Assembly: GCA_943372195.1 (NCBI GenBank)
Contig: CALRXS010000001.1
Coordinates: forward strand, 1-64,000
Direction: 5' to 3'
Length of the DNA: 64,000 nucleotides
Origin: JAEYZM01 sp943372195
GTDB lineage: Bacteria > Bacteroidota > Bacteroidia > Sphingobacteriales > Sphingobacteriaceae
This document shows positions 43,909-52,680 of this stretch, one piece after another. A model generated the notes under the pieces. It was not told where the DNA came from. It saw only the letters and a program-made list of their open reading frames with translations, and did not search any database. A program made the position numbers and the translations under genes. Positions within the stretch are counted from its first letter, which is position 1. Each line of letters starts with the position of its first letter.

Positions 43909-46900
43909 TTAGTTTACAGGCTCTAGCTGACGTAAATCAACTGGCACCACTCTTGAAACACCTTGTTCTACCATAGTTACACCGTAAACTACATCAGTAC
44001 TAGCAATTGTACGTTTGTTATGAGTAACGATGATGAACTGTGATTCATCAGAGAATTTACGAATGATCTTGTTGAACTTATCAATATTCGTATCATCTAA
44101 AGGAGCATCAACCTCATCAAAAATACAGAATGGGGCAGGCTTCAATAAGTATAATGAGAATAAAATCGCTGTAGCAGTTAACGTTTTCTCACCACCCGAT
44201 AATTGGTTGATGGTTAATGGTCGTTTGCCTTTTGGTTTAGCGATGATGTCAATATCAGATTCTAATGGGTCCTCCGGATTCAATAAAATTAAATCACATG
44301 AATCTTCTTCATTAAATAATGATCTAAATACGATAATGAAGTTATCACGAATTTGAGTGAAAGCATCCATGAATTTCTCTTTCGCTGTATCATCAATTTC
44401 TTTGATGGTATCTAATAACGAAGCTTTCGCACTTAACAAGTCAGCCTTTTGTTCTTGAATAAAGGTATAACGTTTATTCATTTCATCGTAGGCTTCCATG
44501 GCCATAGGGTTAATCGGACCGTAGTTATCGATTTGGTTGCGAAGTCTTTCTGTTTTTACACGTAATTGATCTTCTGATTCACCTTCTGGAATTTCTATTT
44601 CTTGCAATTCATCAATATCAACTCCGAACTCAACAGAAAGTCTTTCTTTCAATGAAGTTAACTCCATCTTTACTTCTGTCTTACGTTCTCTAATTGATTC
44701 GAAAACTTGCTCAGCTTGTTCTTTATTATTACGAATAACTCTAAGTTGTTCTTCTAATTCTGTGATAATGTTTTTAGAACCATAGTAGATCTGCTCAGCT
44801 TCAGCTGTAGCTTTTTCCATTTCTTCTTTCTCATTATACATCGCCACTAATTCAGTGTCAGAAGTATCATGAGTAACCATCACTTCTTCAATGCCTGCTT
44901 TCGCTGCATCGTATTCACCTTGATTAATGTTGATACGATCTTGCAACATCTTCAAATTATTGAGCTTATACTCTAACTCCTTATCAATGCTACTAACTTT
45001 GTTTTGTTGTTGATGAAACTGGATGTTACGTTGATTGTATTCTGCACTCTTTTCTGTTAATCGGTCGTTTAAATTATTGAAGTTTAACTGTGCATCTTGT
45101 AAATGTTCTTGAAGCTCATCTTTTTTAGCTAAGGCTGTTTCCAATTCAGGAATCATGCTGCTTAACTGCTGATCATAATCTTCAATTTTTCTTTGAATAT
45201 CTTCTTTACGAACAGAACTATCGCTAATGAAATTATTGTATTGTTCTTGACGAGTTTTGTATGAAATTAACTCAGTATTTACTTTGTTAATTTCATCTTT
45301 AATACTAGAGATTTCTTCGTTCTTAGTACTCTGCTTTAACTCTTGTAATTTATAAACAAGGTCATCAATTTCTCTATTGTATTGATCGATAAATGCATTG
45401 ATGTCTTTGATCTCTTGCTCTAAAACTTCTAAGTTTTTAGCACGTCCGATTCTTTTACCTTCAAATAATCCGACAGAGCCACCCGATAATGAAATTTTTG
45501 TTCTGTTAAACTTACCAGACTTTGCTAAATAGATTTTTTGTGAGTCAGTCTCTTTGTTTATAAAGGCTTCTTCATTCGAATCAATCACCCAAACATTTGA
45601 TAATAGATGATTTGCTAATCGTTGATATTTATAATCAACGTTAATAACATTCAATGCTGAAATTAATTCATTTTGATTGTCATTGTTGTTAGCCGGATTT
45701 GTTTCTTTTAAACTCTCTAATACAAAAAAGTTCGCTTTACCTTTTGCTGATTGCCCAAGTAATTGTATACCTGCTAGAGCTTCTTGATAGGTATCAACTA
45801 CATAGTAATTCAAATAACTTTCTAAGTAATTTTCAATAGCTATACGGTAATCTTCTTTACAGAATAAGATATCAGATAGGAGAGGAGCGTTCTTCGACCA
45901 TTCTGTATTTTTCTTTAAGAATTTAATCGACTCAGGGAAACCTTCTAAACTTTCAACTAAGCTTTTAGTTAAATTAAATTCATTTTGTTTAGCATCTAAA
46001 ATTCTCGATTCTTTTGCGAATCGATCTTTCATTTCATTGATTTTCTTTTCAGCTGCTTCGATCTCTAATTTTAAACTCTCTTCTGAACTAAGTAATTTCT
46101 GATAAAATTCAGTTTTCTCCTTGCTCAGTCCTTCAAGCTTTTCAATCTCTTTATCGAACTCTACCATCTCTTCTTTACGAAGATTTGTTTCGGTATTGTT
46201 TCTTGCAATCTCTTGCTCTAAGCCGTCTTTTTGAATTTTTACAATCTCTAACTCTTTTTCATTTTTATAAATGATACTTTGGTTATGTTGTAACTCTTGT
46301 TGAGCCTGCTCTAACTTAGTTCTACCTAATTGATGTTCTTCTTTCAGGATGTCAACTTCGTTTTTTAATTGCTCAAGTTGGTATTCTATTTCGGCTAATA
46401 TTTTTTGTTCTGATTGGTTCGTTTGTTCCAAGGTTTGCATTTGCATCTGTATGCCATGCACAGAAGATTTATCGAGTTCTAAATCACTTGATAATCTGCG
46501 TTCTTTCTCTTGTAAAAATGTTAATCGTTCATTCTTAATTTTCTTCTCATTCTCATAAGAACGAATTTTAGAAATATGATCGTTTAATGCTTTTTGTTGA
46601 ACACCTAAATTCTTTTCTTTATTTAAACTCTCTAATTTTTCTTCTTGAATCTTTGCTTCAATAGAATCGATGTCAGTACTGAATTTGTTCTTATCTAAAT
46701 TATGTACATTCTCTTTATCTTCTAAATCTAGCATCGATTGCTTCAGTCCGACAATTCTATACGATGCCAACTGTGTACTTAATTCTTTATATTGTTCTTT
46801 AAGCTTATAGTATCTTTCAGTTTTCTTTGCTTGACTTTCTAACTGCTTTAAATTCTTTTCTATTTCGAATAATAAATCTTCGACACGATTTAAATCATCT

Positions 46901-47454
46901 TCAGTGTCTTTTAATTTATTTAAGGTCTGCTTTTTTCTGATTTTATATTTTGATATACCAGCAGCTTCCTCAAATAATGATCTTCTAGAATTATCTTTAT
47001 TATTCAATATTTCCTCGATCATTTTTAATTCAATAATCGAATAAGAATCAGAACCAATACCTGTATCTAAAAACAAATCGGTAATATCTTTCAAACGACA
47101 TTGAACATCGTTTAATCTATATTCACTTTCACCTGATCTGTATAGCTTTCTTGTGATTGTTACCGTTGAATAATCAGTAGGGAGGATGTTTTTAGTATTA
47201 TCGAACGTTAAGGATACTTCCGCTAAGTTGGCTGGCTTTCTATTTTTCGTTCCATTGAAAATGATGTTTTCCATTTTCTCTGAACGTAATGTTTTTGTAC
47301 TCTGTTCACCTAATACCCAGCGAATAGAGTCCACCACATTTGACTTGCCGCAGCCATTCGGACCTACGATAGCAGTTATACCATCATCAAAGTTGATGCT
47401 GATTTTATCTCCAAAACTCTTGAAGCCTTTGACTTCTAATGATTTTAATCTCAC
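43909..47454 (-). CDS. smc: Chromosome segregation protein SMC
   Basis: SMC is the coiled-coil ATPase that compacts and helps segregate the chromosome together with ScpA/ScpB. The 1181-residue protein has Walker A GPNGCGKS (31-38), long heptad-rich coiled coils on each side of a hinge (about 510-680), the ABC signature LSGGEKTLTATA and Walker B FCIFDEVDAPLDD near the C-terminus. The start is set to a GTG at 47454 (read as MRLKSLEVKGFKSFG), because an AAGGAGG lies 4 bases upstream. A frame open a further 8 codons would include that site. No scp genes are in the window. Confidence 0.96.
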   Translation of the reverse strand: MRLKSLEVKGFKSFGDKISINFDDGITAIVGPNGCGKSNVVDSIRWVLGEQSTKTLRSEKMENIIFNGTKNRKPANLAEVSLTFDNTKNILPTDYSTVTITRKLYRSGESEYRLNDVQCRLKDITDLFLDTGIGSDSYSIIELKMIEEILNNKDNSRRSLFEEAAGISKYKIRKKQTLNKLKDTEDDLNRVEDLLFEIEKNLKQLESQAKKTERYYKLKEQYKELSTQLASYRIVGLKQSMLDLEDKENVHNLDKNKFSTDIDSIEAKIQEEKLESLNKEKNLGVQQKALNDHISKIRSYENEKKIKNERLTFLQEKERRLSSDLELDKSSVHGIQMQMQTLEQTNQSEQKILAEIEYQLEQLKNEVDILKEEHQLGRTKLEQAQQELQHNQSIIYKNEKELEIVKIQKDGLEQEIARNNTETNLRKEEMVEFDKEIEKLEGLSKEKTEFYQKLLSSEESLKLEIEAAEKKINEMKDRFAKESRILDAKQNEFNLTKSLVESLEGFPESIKFLKKNTEWSKNAPLLSDILFCKEDYRIAIENYLESYLNYYVVDTYQEALAGIQLLGQSAKGKANFFVLESLKETNPANNNDNQNELISALNVINVDYKYQRLANHLLSNVWVIDSNEEAFINKETDSQKIYLAKSGKFNRTKISLSGGSVGLFEGKRIGRAKNLEVLEQEIKDINAFIDQYNREIDDLVYKLQELKQSTKNEEISSIKDEINKVNTELISYKTRQEQYNNFISDSSVRKEDIQRKIEDYDQQLSSMIPELETALAKKDELQEHLQDAQLNFNNLNDRLTEKSAEYNQRNIQFHQQQNKVSSIDKELEYKLNNLKMLQDRININQGEYDAAKAGIEEVMVTHDTSDTELVAMYNEKEEMEKATAEAEQIYYGSKNIITELEEQLRVIRNNKEQAEQVFESIRERKTEVKMELTSLKERLSVEFGVDIDELQEIEIPEGESEDQLRVKTERLRNQIDNYGPINPMAMEAYDEMNKRYTFIQEQKADLLSAKASLLDTIKEIDDTAKEKFMDAFTQIRDNFIIVFRSLFNEEDSCDLILLNPEDPLESDIDIIAKPKGKRPLTINQLSGGEKTLTATAILFSLYLLKPAPFCIFDEVDAPLDDTNIDKFNKIIRKFSDESQFIIVTHNKRTIASTDVVYGVTMVEQGVSRVVPVDLRQLEPVN

Positions 47455-47458
47455 TTTT

Positions 47459-47465
47459 CCTCCTT
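47459..47465 (-). promoter_or_regulatory. Strong Shine-Dalgarno sequence of smc
   Basis: AAGGAGG on the minus strand, 4 bases before the GTG start. This is unusual here: among the genes inspected only smc and rpoD have a full AGGAGG. It also decides the smc start. Confidence 0.85.
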
Positions 47466-47652
47466 GTTTTAAATGCACCTAGATGTTCTGAAATAGAACT
47501 TAGGAACCTTAAATATCCCTTAAAAAATTGTTAATTCATGATATTATTATCCACATGAATTGTGCAAAATGAGTCTATTTAATTTAAAATAAGTTATTGG
47601 TAATTAGTTTATTAAGTTGTATGGTGTTAATATGTTAACAAGTCTATAAAAT

Positions 47653-47684
47653 AAAAAAAGATCTGAATTTTCAGACCTTTTTTT
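47653..47684 (-). terminator. Rho-independent terminator of the gap gene
   Basis: On the minus strand GGTCTGA pairs with TCAGATC (one G-U pair) across a 4-base loop, with A and T runs on both sides. The rest of 47455-47701 holds only AT-rich leader sequence of smc with no clear promoter. Confidence 0.85.
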
Positions 47685-47701
47685 ATTAGAGTATGTTTTG
47701 A

Positions 47702-49144
47702 CTAGTAGTATCTTAATCTGATAACACCAGCAATTGATTTAGCTAATCTGATTACTTGACGAGTATAACCGTATTCGTTATCATACCATACGTATAATAC
47801 AGCACCTTTAGAGTCTTTTGCTATTAGGGTAGCCGGACCGTCAACTATAGATGCATGTGAATTGCCTATTAAATCGCTTGATACTAATTCATTTGAAATA
47901 GAGAATTCAATTTGTTCTACTAAGTCACCGAATAAAGAAGCTTGATTTAATTTTTCTTTAATTTCTTCTATCGTAATCTCTCTTTTAAAGTTTAAGTTCA
48001 AGATTGCTAAAGAAACATCTGGTGTTGGTACACGTACTGCATTACCTGTTAATTTACCTGTTAAGTGTGGTAATACTTTTGAAACTGCTTTATCGGCACC
48101 TGTTTCTGTAATTACCATATTTAAGGCAGCAGAACGACCTCTTCTGTATTTATCGTGATAGTTATCTAATAAGTTTTGGTCATTCGTATATGAATGAACA
48201 GTTTCTATATGTCCTTTTTCTATTCCAAAAGCATCTTCAACAACTTTCAATACAGGTACAATTGCATTGGTAGTACAAGATGCTGCTGAGAAAATAGCCT
48301 CATTTGCATCATGTCCGTCGTGATTAACTCCAAATACAATATTTGGTACACCTGAACCTGGTGCTGTTAATAATACTTTGCTAATACCTTTTGATAGTAA
48401 GTGTTTAGATAATGCTTCACGATCTCTCAATACACCAGTGTTATCAATTACTAATGCGTCATTGATACCGTAATGAGTATAATCTATTTCGGAAGCATCT
48501 TTTGCAGCAATCATCTGAATAGTTTGTCCATTAATGATTAATGCTTTATTCTCATAATCTTCAACAATGGTACCGTTGAATGCACCGTGTACTGAATCAT
48601 ATCTTAATAAATCTGCTCTCTTTGAAATGTCTTTATCAGAATTACTTCTAGTAACAATTGCTCTTAATCTTAATTGCTCACCTTTACCAGCTTGCATGAT
48701 TAACTCACGTGCAGCAATACGTCCGATTCTACCGAAACCATATAATACTACATCTTTAGGCGCTAATACTTTTTTATCTAAACCGATATGTGCAGCTAAC
48801 TTAGTTTTAACAAATGATTCAATCGAATCAAAATTACCTTTCTCTGCAATCCACTCAGAAGCTAAACGACCCAAATCAATTCTTGAAGGTGCAACTTCTA
48901 ATTTATGAATAGTCTCAGCCAATGCATAAGTCTCATCAATAGTAATTGGCTTACCTACGATGTTTCTAGCATATAAGTGATATCCTAAGATTTCACTTGC
49001 ACTTACATCAACTAAGGGCTTTCTAAATAAGATAAGCTCGATAGAATGATCAAACCATAGTTGTCCGACCACGTTAATTAACTGTATCGCCTTCTTTTCC
49101 TTAGCTATCCAGTCGTTTAATTCAGATTCGTATTTGTTTAGCAT
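47702..49144 (-). CDS. gap: Glyceraldehyde-3-phosphate dehydrogenase, long form with N-terminal extension
   Basis: This 480-residue protein carries a complete GAPDH core starting near residue 130: the Rossmann motif GFGRIG (136-141) and the catalytic Cys290 in SAASCTTNAIVP, then HSYTNDQN, RVPTPDVSLA and a final WYDNEYGY. About 130 residues of helical N-terminal extension precede it (LNKYESELNDW, LFRKPLVDVSASEILGYH), giving a length far above the usual 330-340. This long form occurs in other Bacteroidetes and some proteobacteria alongside a standard GAPDH. The role of the extension is not established. A -7 box lies at 49172-49179. Confidence 0.9.
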   Translation of the reverse strand: MLNKYESELNDWIAKEKKAIQLINVVGQLWFDHSIELILFRKPLVDVSASEILGYHLYARNIVGKPITIDETYALAETIHKLEVAPSRIDLGRLASEWIAEKGNFDSIESFVKTKLAAHIGLDKKVLAPKDVVLYGFGRIGRIAARELIMQAGKGEQLRLRAIVTRSNSDKDISKRADLLRYDSVHGAFNGTIVEDYENKALIINGQTIQMIAAKDASEIDYTHYGINDALVIDNTGVLRDREALSKHLLSKGISKVLLTAPGSGVPNIVFGVNHDGHDANEAIFSAASCTTNAIVPVLKVVEDAFGIEKGHIETVHSYTNDQNLLDNYHDKYRRGRSAALNMVITETGADKAVSKVLPHLTGKLTGNAVRVPTPDVSLAILNLNFKREITIEEIKEKLNQASLFGDLVEQIEFSISNELVSSDLIGNSHASIVDGPATLIAKDSKGAVLYVWYDNEYGYTRQVIRLAKSIAGVIRLRYY

Positions 49145-49171
49145 GATATTTTGTTAGTGTTTTGTATGCCG

Positions 49172-49179
49172 CAAAAATA
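49172..49179 (-). promoter_or_regulatory. -7 box of the gap gene
   Basis: TATTTTTG on the minus strand, 27 bases before the ATG. It overlaps the distal T-rich end of the rpoD terminator. Confidence 0.45.
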
Positions 49180-49180
49180 A

Positions 49181-49223
49181 AAAAAGATTGAACATTAATA
49201 ATTAATTAACATTCAATCTTTTT
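49181..49223 (-). terminator. Rho-independent terminator of rpoD
   Basis: AAAAAGATTGAA (49181-49192) is complementary to TTCAATCTTTTT (49212-49223). On the minus strand the hairpin ends in a T-rich tail, 19 bases after the rpoD stop. Confidence 0.8.
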
Positions 49224-49242
49224 CACAATTCTTAGGTTTTTA

Positions 49243-50106
49243 TTAACCTAGGTATGATTTCAATATTTTACTTCTAGAAGTGTGTCTTAAACGCTGTAGC
49301 GCTTTGTCTTTAATCTGACGTACTCTTTCACGTGTTAAGTTGAATTTTTCACCTATTTCCTCTAAAGAAAGTGCATGATTTGTACCTAATCCGAAGAACA
49401 ATACAATGATTTCTCTTTCTCTTTCTGTCAAAGTTGCTAATGAACGTTTTATCTCTTCACTAAGAGACTCGTTGATTAACATACTGTCAGTATCAGGAGT
49501 ATCTTGGTTTTCTAAAACATCTAACAAAGTATTTTCTTCACCTTGAACAAAAGGAGCGTCCATAGAAACATGACGACCAGAGTTACTCATTGTGTCAGAG
49601 ATTTTATCTACTGTAGTCTCTAATATTTCTGCTAATTCTTCTGGTGAAGGTTCTCTTTCAAACTCTTGTTCTAACTTAGAAAATGCCTTACTGATTTTAC
49701 TCAATGAACCTACTTGGTTTAATGGCAATCTTACGATACGTGATTGTTCTGCAATAGCTTGCAAAATCGACTGACGAATCCACCATACTGCGTATGATAT
49801 GAATTTAAATCCTTTCGTCTCATCGAATCTCTTCGCTGCCTTAATCAATCCTAAGTTACCTTCATTGATTAAGTCACCTAATGTAAGTCCTTGATTTTGA
49901 TACTGTTTAGCTACCGAAACTACGAAACGTAGGTTGGTCTTTGTTAATCTCTCTAAAGCGGCTTGGTCTCCTTCGCGAATCTTTTGAGCTAGTATTACCT
50001 CTTCTTCTGCTGTAATCAAGTCAACTTTACCGATTTCATGCAAGTACTTGTCTAACGACTGACTCTCTCTATTGGTAATTGACTGGGTAATTTTCAGTTG
50101 TCTCAT
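49243..50106 (-). CDS. rpoD: RNA polymerase primary sigma factor RpoD (SigA), short Bacteroidetes form
   Basis: This is the housekeeping sigma factor that recognises -33 TTTG / -7 TAnnTTTG promoters in Bacteroidetes. The 287-residue protein lacks region 1.1, as usual in this phylum. Region 1.2 is at about 15-50, region 2 (LRFVVSVAKQYQNQGL, DLINEGNLGLIKA, YAVWWIRQSI) at 55-125, region 3 at 130-205, and region 4 with LEEIGEKFNLTRERVRQI near the C-terminus. It has a strong AGGAGG three bases before the ATG and its own promoter and terminator, so it is monocistronic. Confidence 0.97.
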   Translation of the reverse strand: MRQLKITQSITNRESQSLDKYLHEIGKVDLITAEEEVILAQKIREGDQAALERLTKTNLRFVVSVAKQYQNQGLTLGDLINEGNLGLIKAAKRFDETKGFKFISYAVWWIRQSILQAIAEQSRIVRLPLNQVGSLSKISKAFSKLEQEFEREPSPEELAEILETTVDKISDTMSNSGRHVSMDAPFVQGEENTLLDVLENQDTPDTDSMLINESLSEEIKRSLATLTEREREIIVLFFGLGTNHALSLEEIGEKFNLTRERVRQIKDKALQRLRHTSRSKILKSYLG

Positions 50107-50109
50107 TTT

Positions 50110-50115
50110 CCTCCT
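50110..50115 (-). promoter_or_regulatory. Strong Shine-Dalgarno sequence of rpoD
   Basis: AGGAGG on the minus strand, three bases before the ATG. Together with smc it is one of only two full SD sites seen in the window. Confidence 0.85.
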
Positions 50116-50137
50116 GTATTCTAATTTTAAAGGGCTG

Positions 50138-50169
50138 CAAAAATACGTTTATTATTTGTCTATTTCAAG
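50138..50169 (-). promoter_or_regulatory. Bacteroidetes-type promoter of rpoD
   Basis: The -7 box TATTTTTG (50138-50145, minus strand) and a -33 element CTTG (50166-50169) are spaced by about 20 bases, giving a 5' leader of roughly 25 bases that contains the SD. The rest of 50170-50276 is AT-rich with nothing recognised. Confidence 0.65.
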
Positions 50170-50276
50170 CATTTAGCATTTATATACTGAAATGTACTAA
50201 ATAATGTACAATATTCTATAAAACAGCTTATTTCGGCTTATATCCACAAAAATCATACCTGATTTAGCAAAAATGA

Positions 50277-51116
50277 TTAAATGTCAGCTAGTAAAAAGCT
50301 GTTTTCGATTTTTATACCTTTCTCTGTCTCTATCAATTTAGCACATTCTACCTTTGCATCATGCTCAAAACATAATATCCAGTTCTCTTTCACTGCAATT
50401 TTTAGTAGTTCTTCTTTTTCTGACATCGACAATAAAGGGCGTGTGTCATATGCCATGACCCAAGCTAGTCCTAAATGTCCAGAAGATGGAATTAAATCTG
50501 CACAAAAAACAATCTTTTGTCCCTTGTAATTAATCACCGGCAACATCATATGATCTGTATGTCCAGAACTAAATCTTAAATTTATATTCTCAGAAAAGGA
50601 TGCGTTTTCATCTACAAAGTTTAAATGTCCACTCTCTTGTATTGGTAATATATTCTCTTTTAAAAATGAAGCTTTTTCTCTAGGGTTTGGTTTAGTTGCC
50701 CATTCCCAATGGTCTTTATGTGACCAATATTTTGCATTCGGAAATGCTAGTTCCCAACCTGCTGCATTATTAGAATTTACAATACTTCCACCACAATGAT
50801 CGAAATGCAAATGCGTCAATAAAACATCTGTAATATCTTTCTGTTCAACACCTAAAGCTTTTAAAGATTTTTCCAATGAATCATCACCATGTAAATAATA
50901 ATGACTAAAGAATTTTGCATCTTGTTTCGTACCTATACCATTATCTACTAAGATCAATCTATTACCATCCTCAATCAATAAACAACGCATAGCCCAAGTA
51001 CACATGTTATTTTCATCTGGGGGATTAACTTTTTGCCAAATTGATTTGGGTACTACGCCAAACATAGCGCCACCATCGAGTTTGAAGAGGCCGGTGTTGA
51101 TAGAGTGAATTCTCAT
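50277..51116 (-). CDS. MBL-fold metallohydrolase
   Basis: This 279-residue metallo-beta-lactamase-fold hydrolase has the dinuclear metal site HLHFDH (His102, His104, Asp106, His107), then GHTDHMM further on and a late CFEHDA. The layout, with a short N-terminal strand region and a CTWAMRCLLIEDGNRLILVDNGIG segment (split here by the strand-loop), resembles the lactonase-like or QuiP-like branch. The substrate is unknown. It lies downstream of lpdA on the same strand, separated by a repeat and hairpin, so it is probably transcribed separately. Confidence 0.85.
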   Translation of the reverse strand: MRIHSINTGLFKLDGGAMFGVVPKSIWQKVNPPDENNMCTWAMRCLLIEDGNRLILVDNGIGTKQDAKFFSHYYLHGDDSLEKSLKALGVEQKDITDVLLTHLHFDHCGGSIVNSNNAAGWELAFPNAKYWSHKDHWEWATKPNPREKASFLKENILPIQESGHLNFVDENASFSENINLRFSSGHTDHMMLPVINYKGQKIVFCADLIPSSGHLGLAWVMAYDTRPLLSMSEKEELLKIAVKENWILCFEHDAKVECAKLIETEKGIKIENSFLLADI

Positions 51117-51137
51117 TAGATAGTATTTAAGTAGCTA

Positions 51138-51220
51138 GTAACTAGTAACTAGAAAGGGTTTGTACTAATTTCAAAATCAGCACAAACCCGTTCTTAACTC
51201 TTAATTTTTAATTCTGAATT
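51138..51220. repeat. Mosaic repeat with hairpin between lpdA and the MBL gene
   Basis: Two GTAACTA heptamers (51138-51151), an inverted repeat GGGTTTGT/ACAAACCC (51156-51163 with 51182-51189) and degenerate CTTAACT/CTTAATT/TTTAATT/CTGAATT heptamers (51193-51220). Bases 51187-51206 are the exact reverse complement of 40058-40077. On the minus strand the hairpin may terminate lpdA transcription. Confidence 0.85.
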
Positions 51221-51231
51221 TTAATTCAAAA

Positions 51232-52620
51232 TTACAGATGTATTACCTCTCCATACGCATCTGCCGCTGCCTCCATTATAGCCTCTGACATTGTAGGGTG
51301 AGGGTGTACTGATTTTATAATTTCGTGTCCGGTAGTTTCTAATTTTCTCGCAACTACTGCCTCTGCTATCATTTCAGTAACATTCATTCCGATCATATGG
51401 CAACCTAAAAACTCACCATATTTTGCATCGAAAATAACTTTTACAAATCCGTCTTTAGCACCTGAAGCACTTGCTTTACCTGATGCACTGAAAGGGAATT
51501 TACCTACTTTGATTTCATATCCTGCAGCTTTTGCTGCTTTCTCTGTCATACCTACTGATGCAATCTCTGGTGAACAATATGTACAACCCGGGATGTTACC
51601 GTAATTTAATGGCTCTACATGTAATCCTTTGATTTTTTCTATGCAGATGATACCTTCAGCTGAAGCAACGTGTGCTAAAGCCGGACCTGGTACTATATCT
51701 CCAATTGCGTAAACACCCGGGATGTTTGTGCGGTAGAATTCGTCAACTACTACTTTACCTTTATCTGTCTTTACTCCAACTTCTTCTAATCCGATGTTCT
51801 CAATGTTCGAAGCAATACCCACTGCCGATAAAACTACTTCAGCTTCGATAACTTCCATGCCTTTTGCAGTCTTAATATTCACTTTGCAAAGATCACCTTT
51901 TGTATCTACTGACTCTACTGAAGAATTAGTCATTACATTGATGCCTGCTTTCTTGAATGATCTTGCTAAGTTTTTAGATACATCTTCGTCTTCTAATGGA
52001 ACGATATTATCTAAAAATTCTACAATAGTCACTTTCGTGCCCATTGCATTGTACACATAAGCAAACTCACAACCTATCGCTCCTGAACCTACTACCACTA
52101 ATGATTTTGGTTGTGTCGATAAGGTCATCGCCTCTCTGTATCCCACTATCTTTTTACCGTCTTGTTTTAAGTTAGGTAATTCTCTTGATCTTGCACCTGT
52201 TGATAAGATGGTATGTTTTGCAGTGTATTCTGTTTTTTTACCTTCAGCATCTGTTACTTCTAACTTACCACCTTTTTTGATTTTACCAGATCCCATAATG
52301 ACGTCGATTTTATTCTTCTTCATTAAGAACTGTATGCCCTTGCTCATGCCATCAGCAACATCTCTTGATCTTTTTATTACAGCATTAAAATCGGCACTTG
52401 CTTCACCTACTTTAATACCATATTCTGATGCATGATTAATATATTCAAATACTTGTGCACTTTTTATAAGAGCTTTAGTTGGTATACAACCCCAGTTCAA
52501 ACAAATACCGCCTAAGCTTTCTCTTTCAACTATTGCAGTTTTAAAACCTAATTGTGAAGCACGTATAGCAGCTACATAACCACCTGGACCACTTCCTAAA
52601 ACGATTACATCGTAATTCAT
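51232..52620 (-). CDS. lpdA: Dihydrolipoyl dehydrogenase (E3)
   Basis: This flavoprotein reoxidises the lipoyl groups of pyruvate, 2-oxoglutarate or branched-chain dehydrogenase complexes and of the glycine cleavage system, passing electrons to NAD. The 462-residue protein has the FAD motif GSGPGGY (9-15), the redox disulfide Cys40/Cys45 in GGICLNWGCIP, the NAD motif VVGSGAIGCEFA, and the C-terminal HPHPTMSE (catalytic His441, Glu446). Family length. No E1 or E2 genes are in the window. A -7 box TACTTTTG lies at 52644-52651. Confidence 0.96.
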   Translation of the reverse strand: MNYDVIVLGSGPGGYVAAIRASQLGFKTAIVERESLGGICLNWGCIPTKALIKSAQVFEYINHASEYGIKVGEASADFNAVIKRSRDVADGMSKGIQFLMKKNKIDVIMGSGKIKKGGKLEVTDAEGKKTEYTAKHTILSTGARSRELPNLKQDGKKIVGYREAMTLSTQPKSLVVVGSGAIGCEFAYVYNAMGTKVTIVEFLDNIVPLEDEDVSKNLARSFKKAGINVMTNSSVESVDTKGDLCKVNIKTAKGMEVIEAEVVLSAVGIASNIENIGLEEVGVKTDKGKVVVDEFYRTNIPGVYAIGDIVPGPALAHVASAEGIICIEKIKGLHVEPLNYGNIPGCTYCSPEIASVGMTEKAAKAAGYEIKVGKFPFSASGKASASGAKDGFVKVIFDAKYGEFLGCHMIGMNVTEMIAEAVVARKLETTGHEIIKSVHPHPTMSEAIMEAAADAYGEVIHL

Positions 52621-52643
52621 ATTTATTAATTTTAATTTGTGTT

Positions 52644-52651
52644 CAAAAGTA
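52644..52651 (-). promoter_or_regulatory. -7 box of lpdA
   Basis: TACTTTTG on the minus strand fits TAnnTTTG, 23 bases before the ATG. The -33 element is not clear. Confidence 0.4.
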
Positions 52652-52680
52652 TAGAATAGAAAACGAATATCGAAAAATTA

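Noticed and set aside
47455..47478. Extended start of SMC eight codons upstream
   Set aside because: It would place the AAGGAGG ribosome-binding site within the coding sequence; the GTG at 47454 has correct spacing and fits the family N-terminus.
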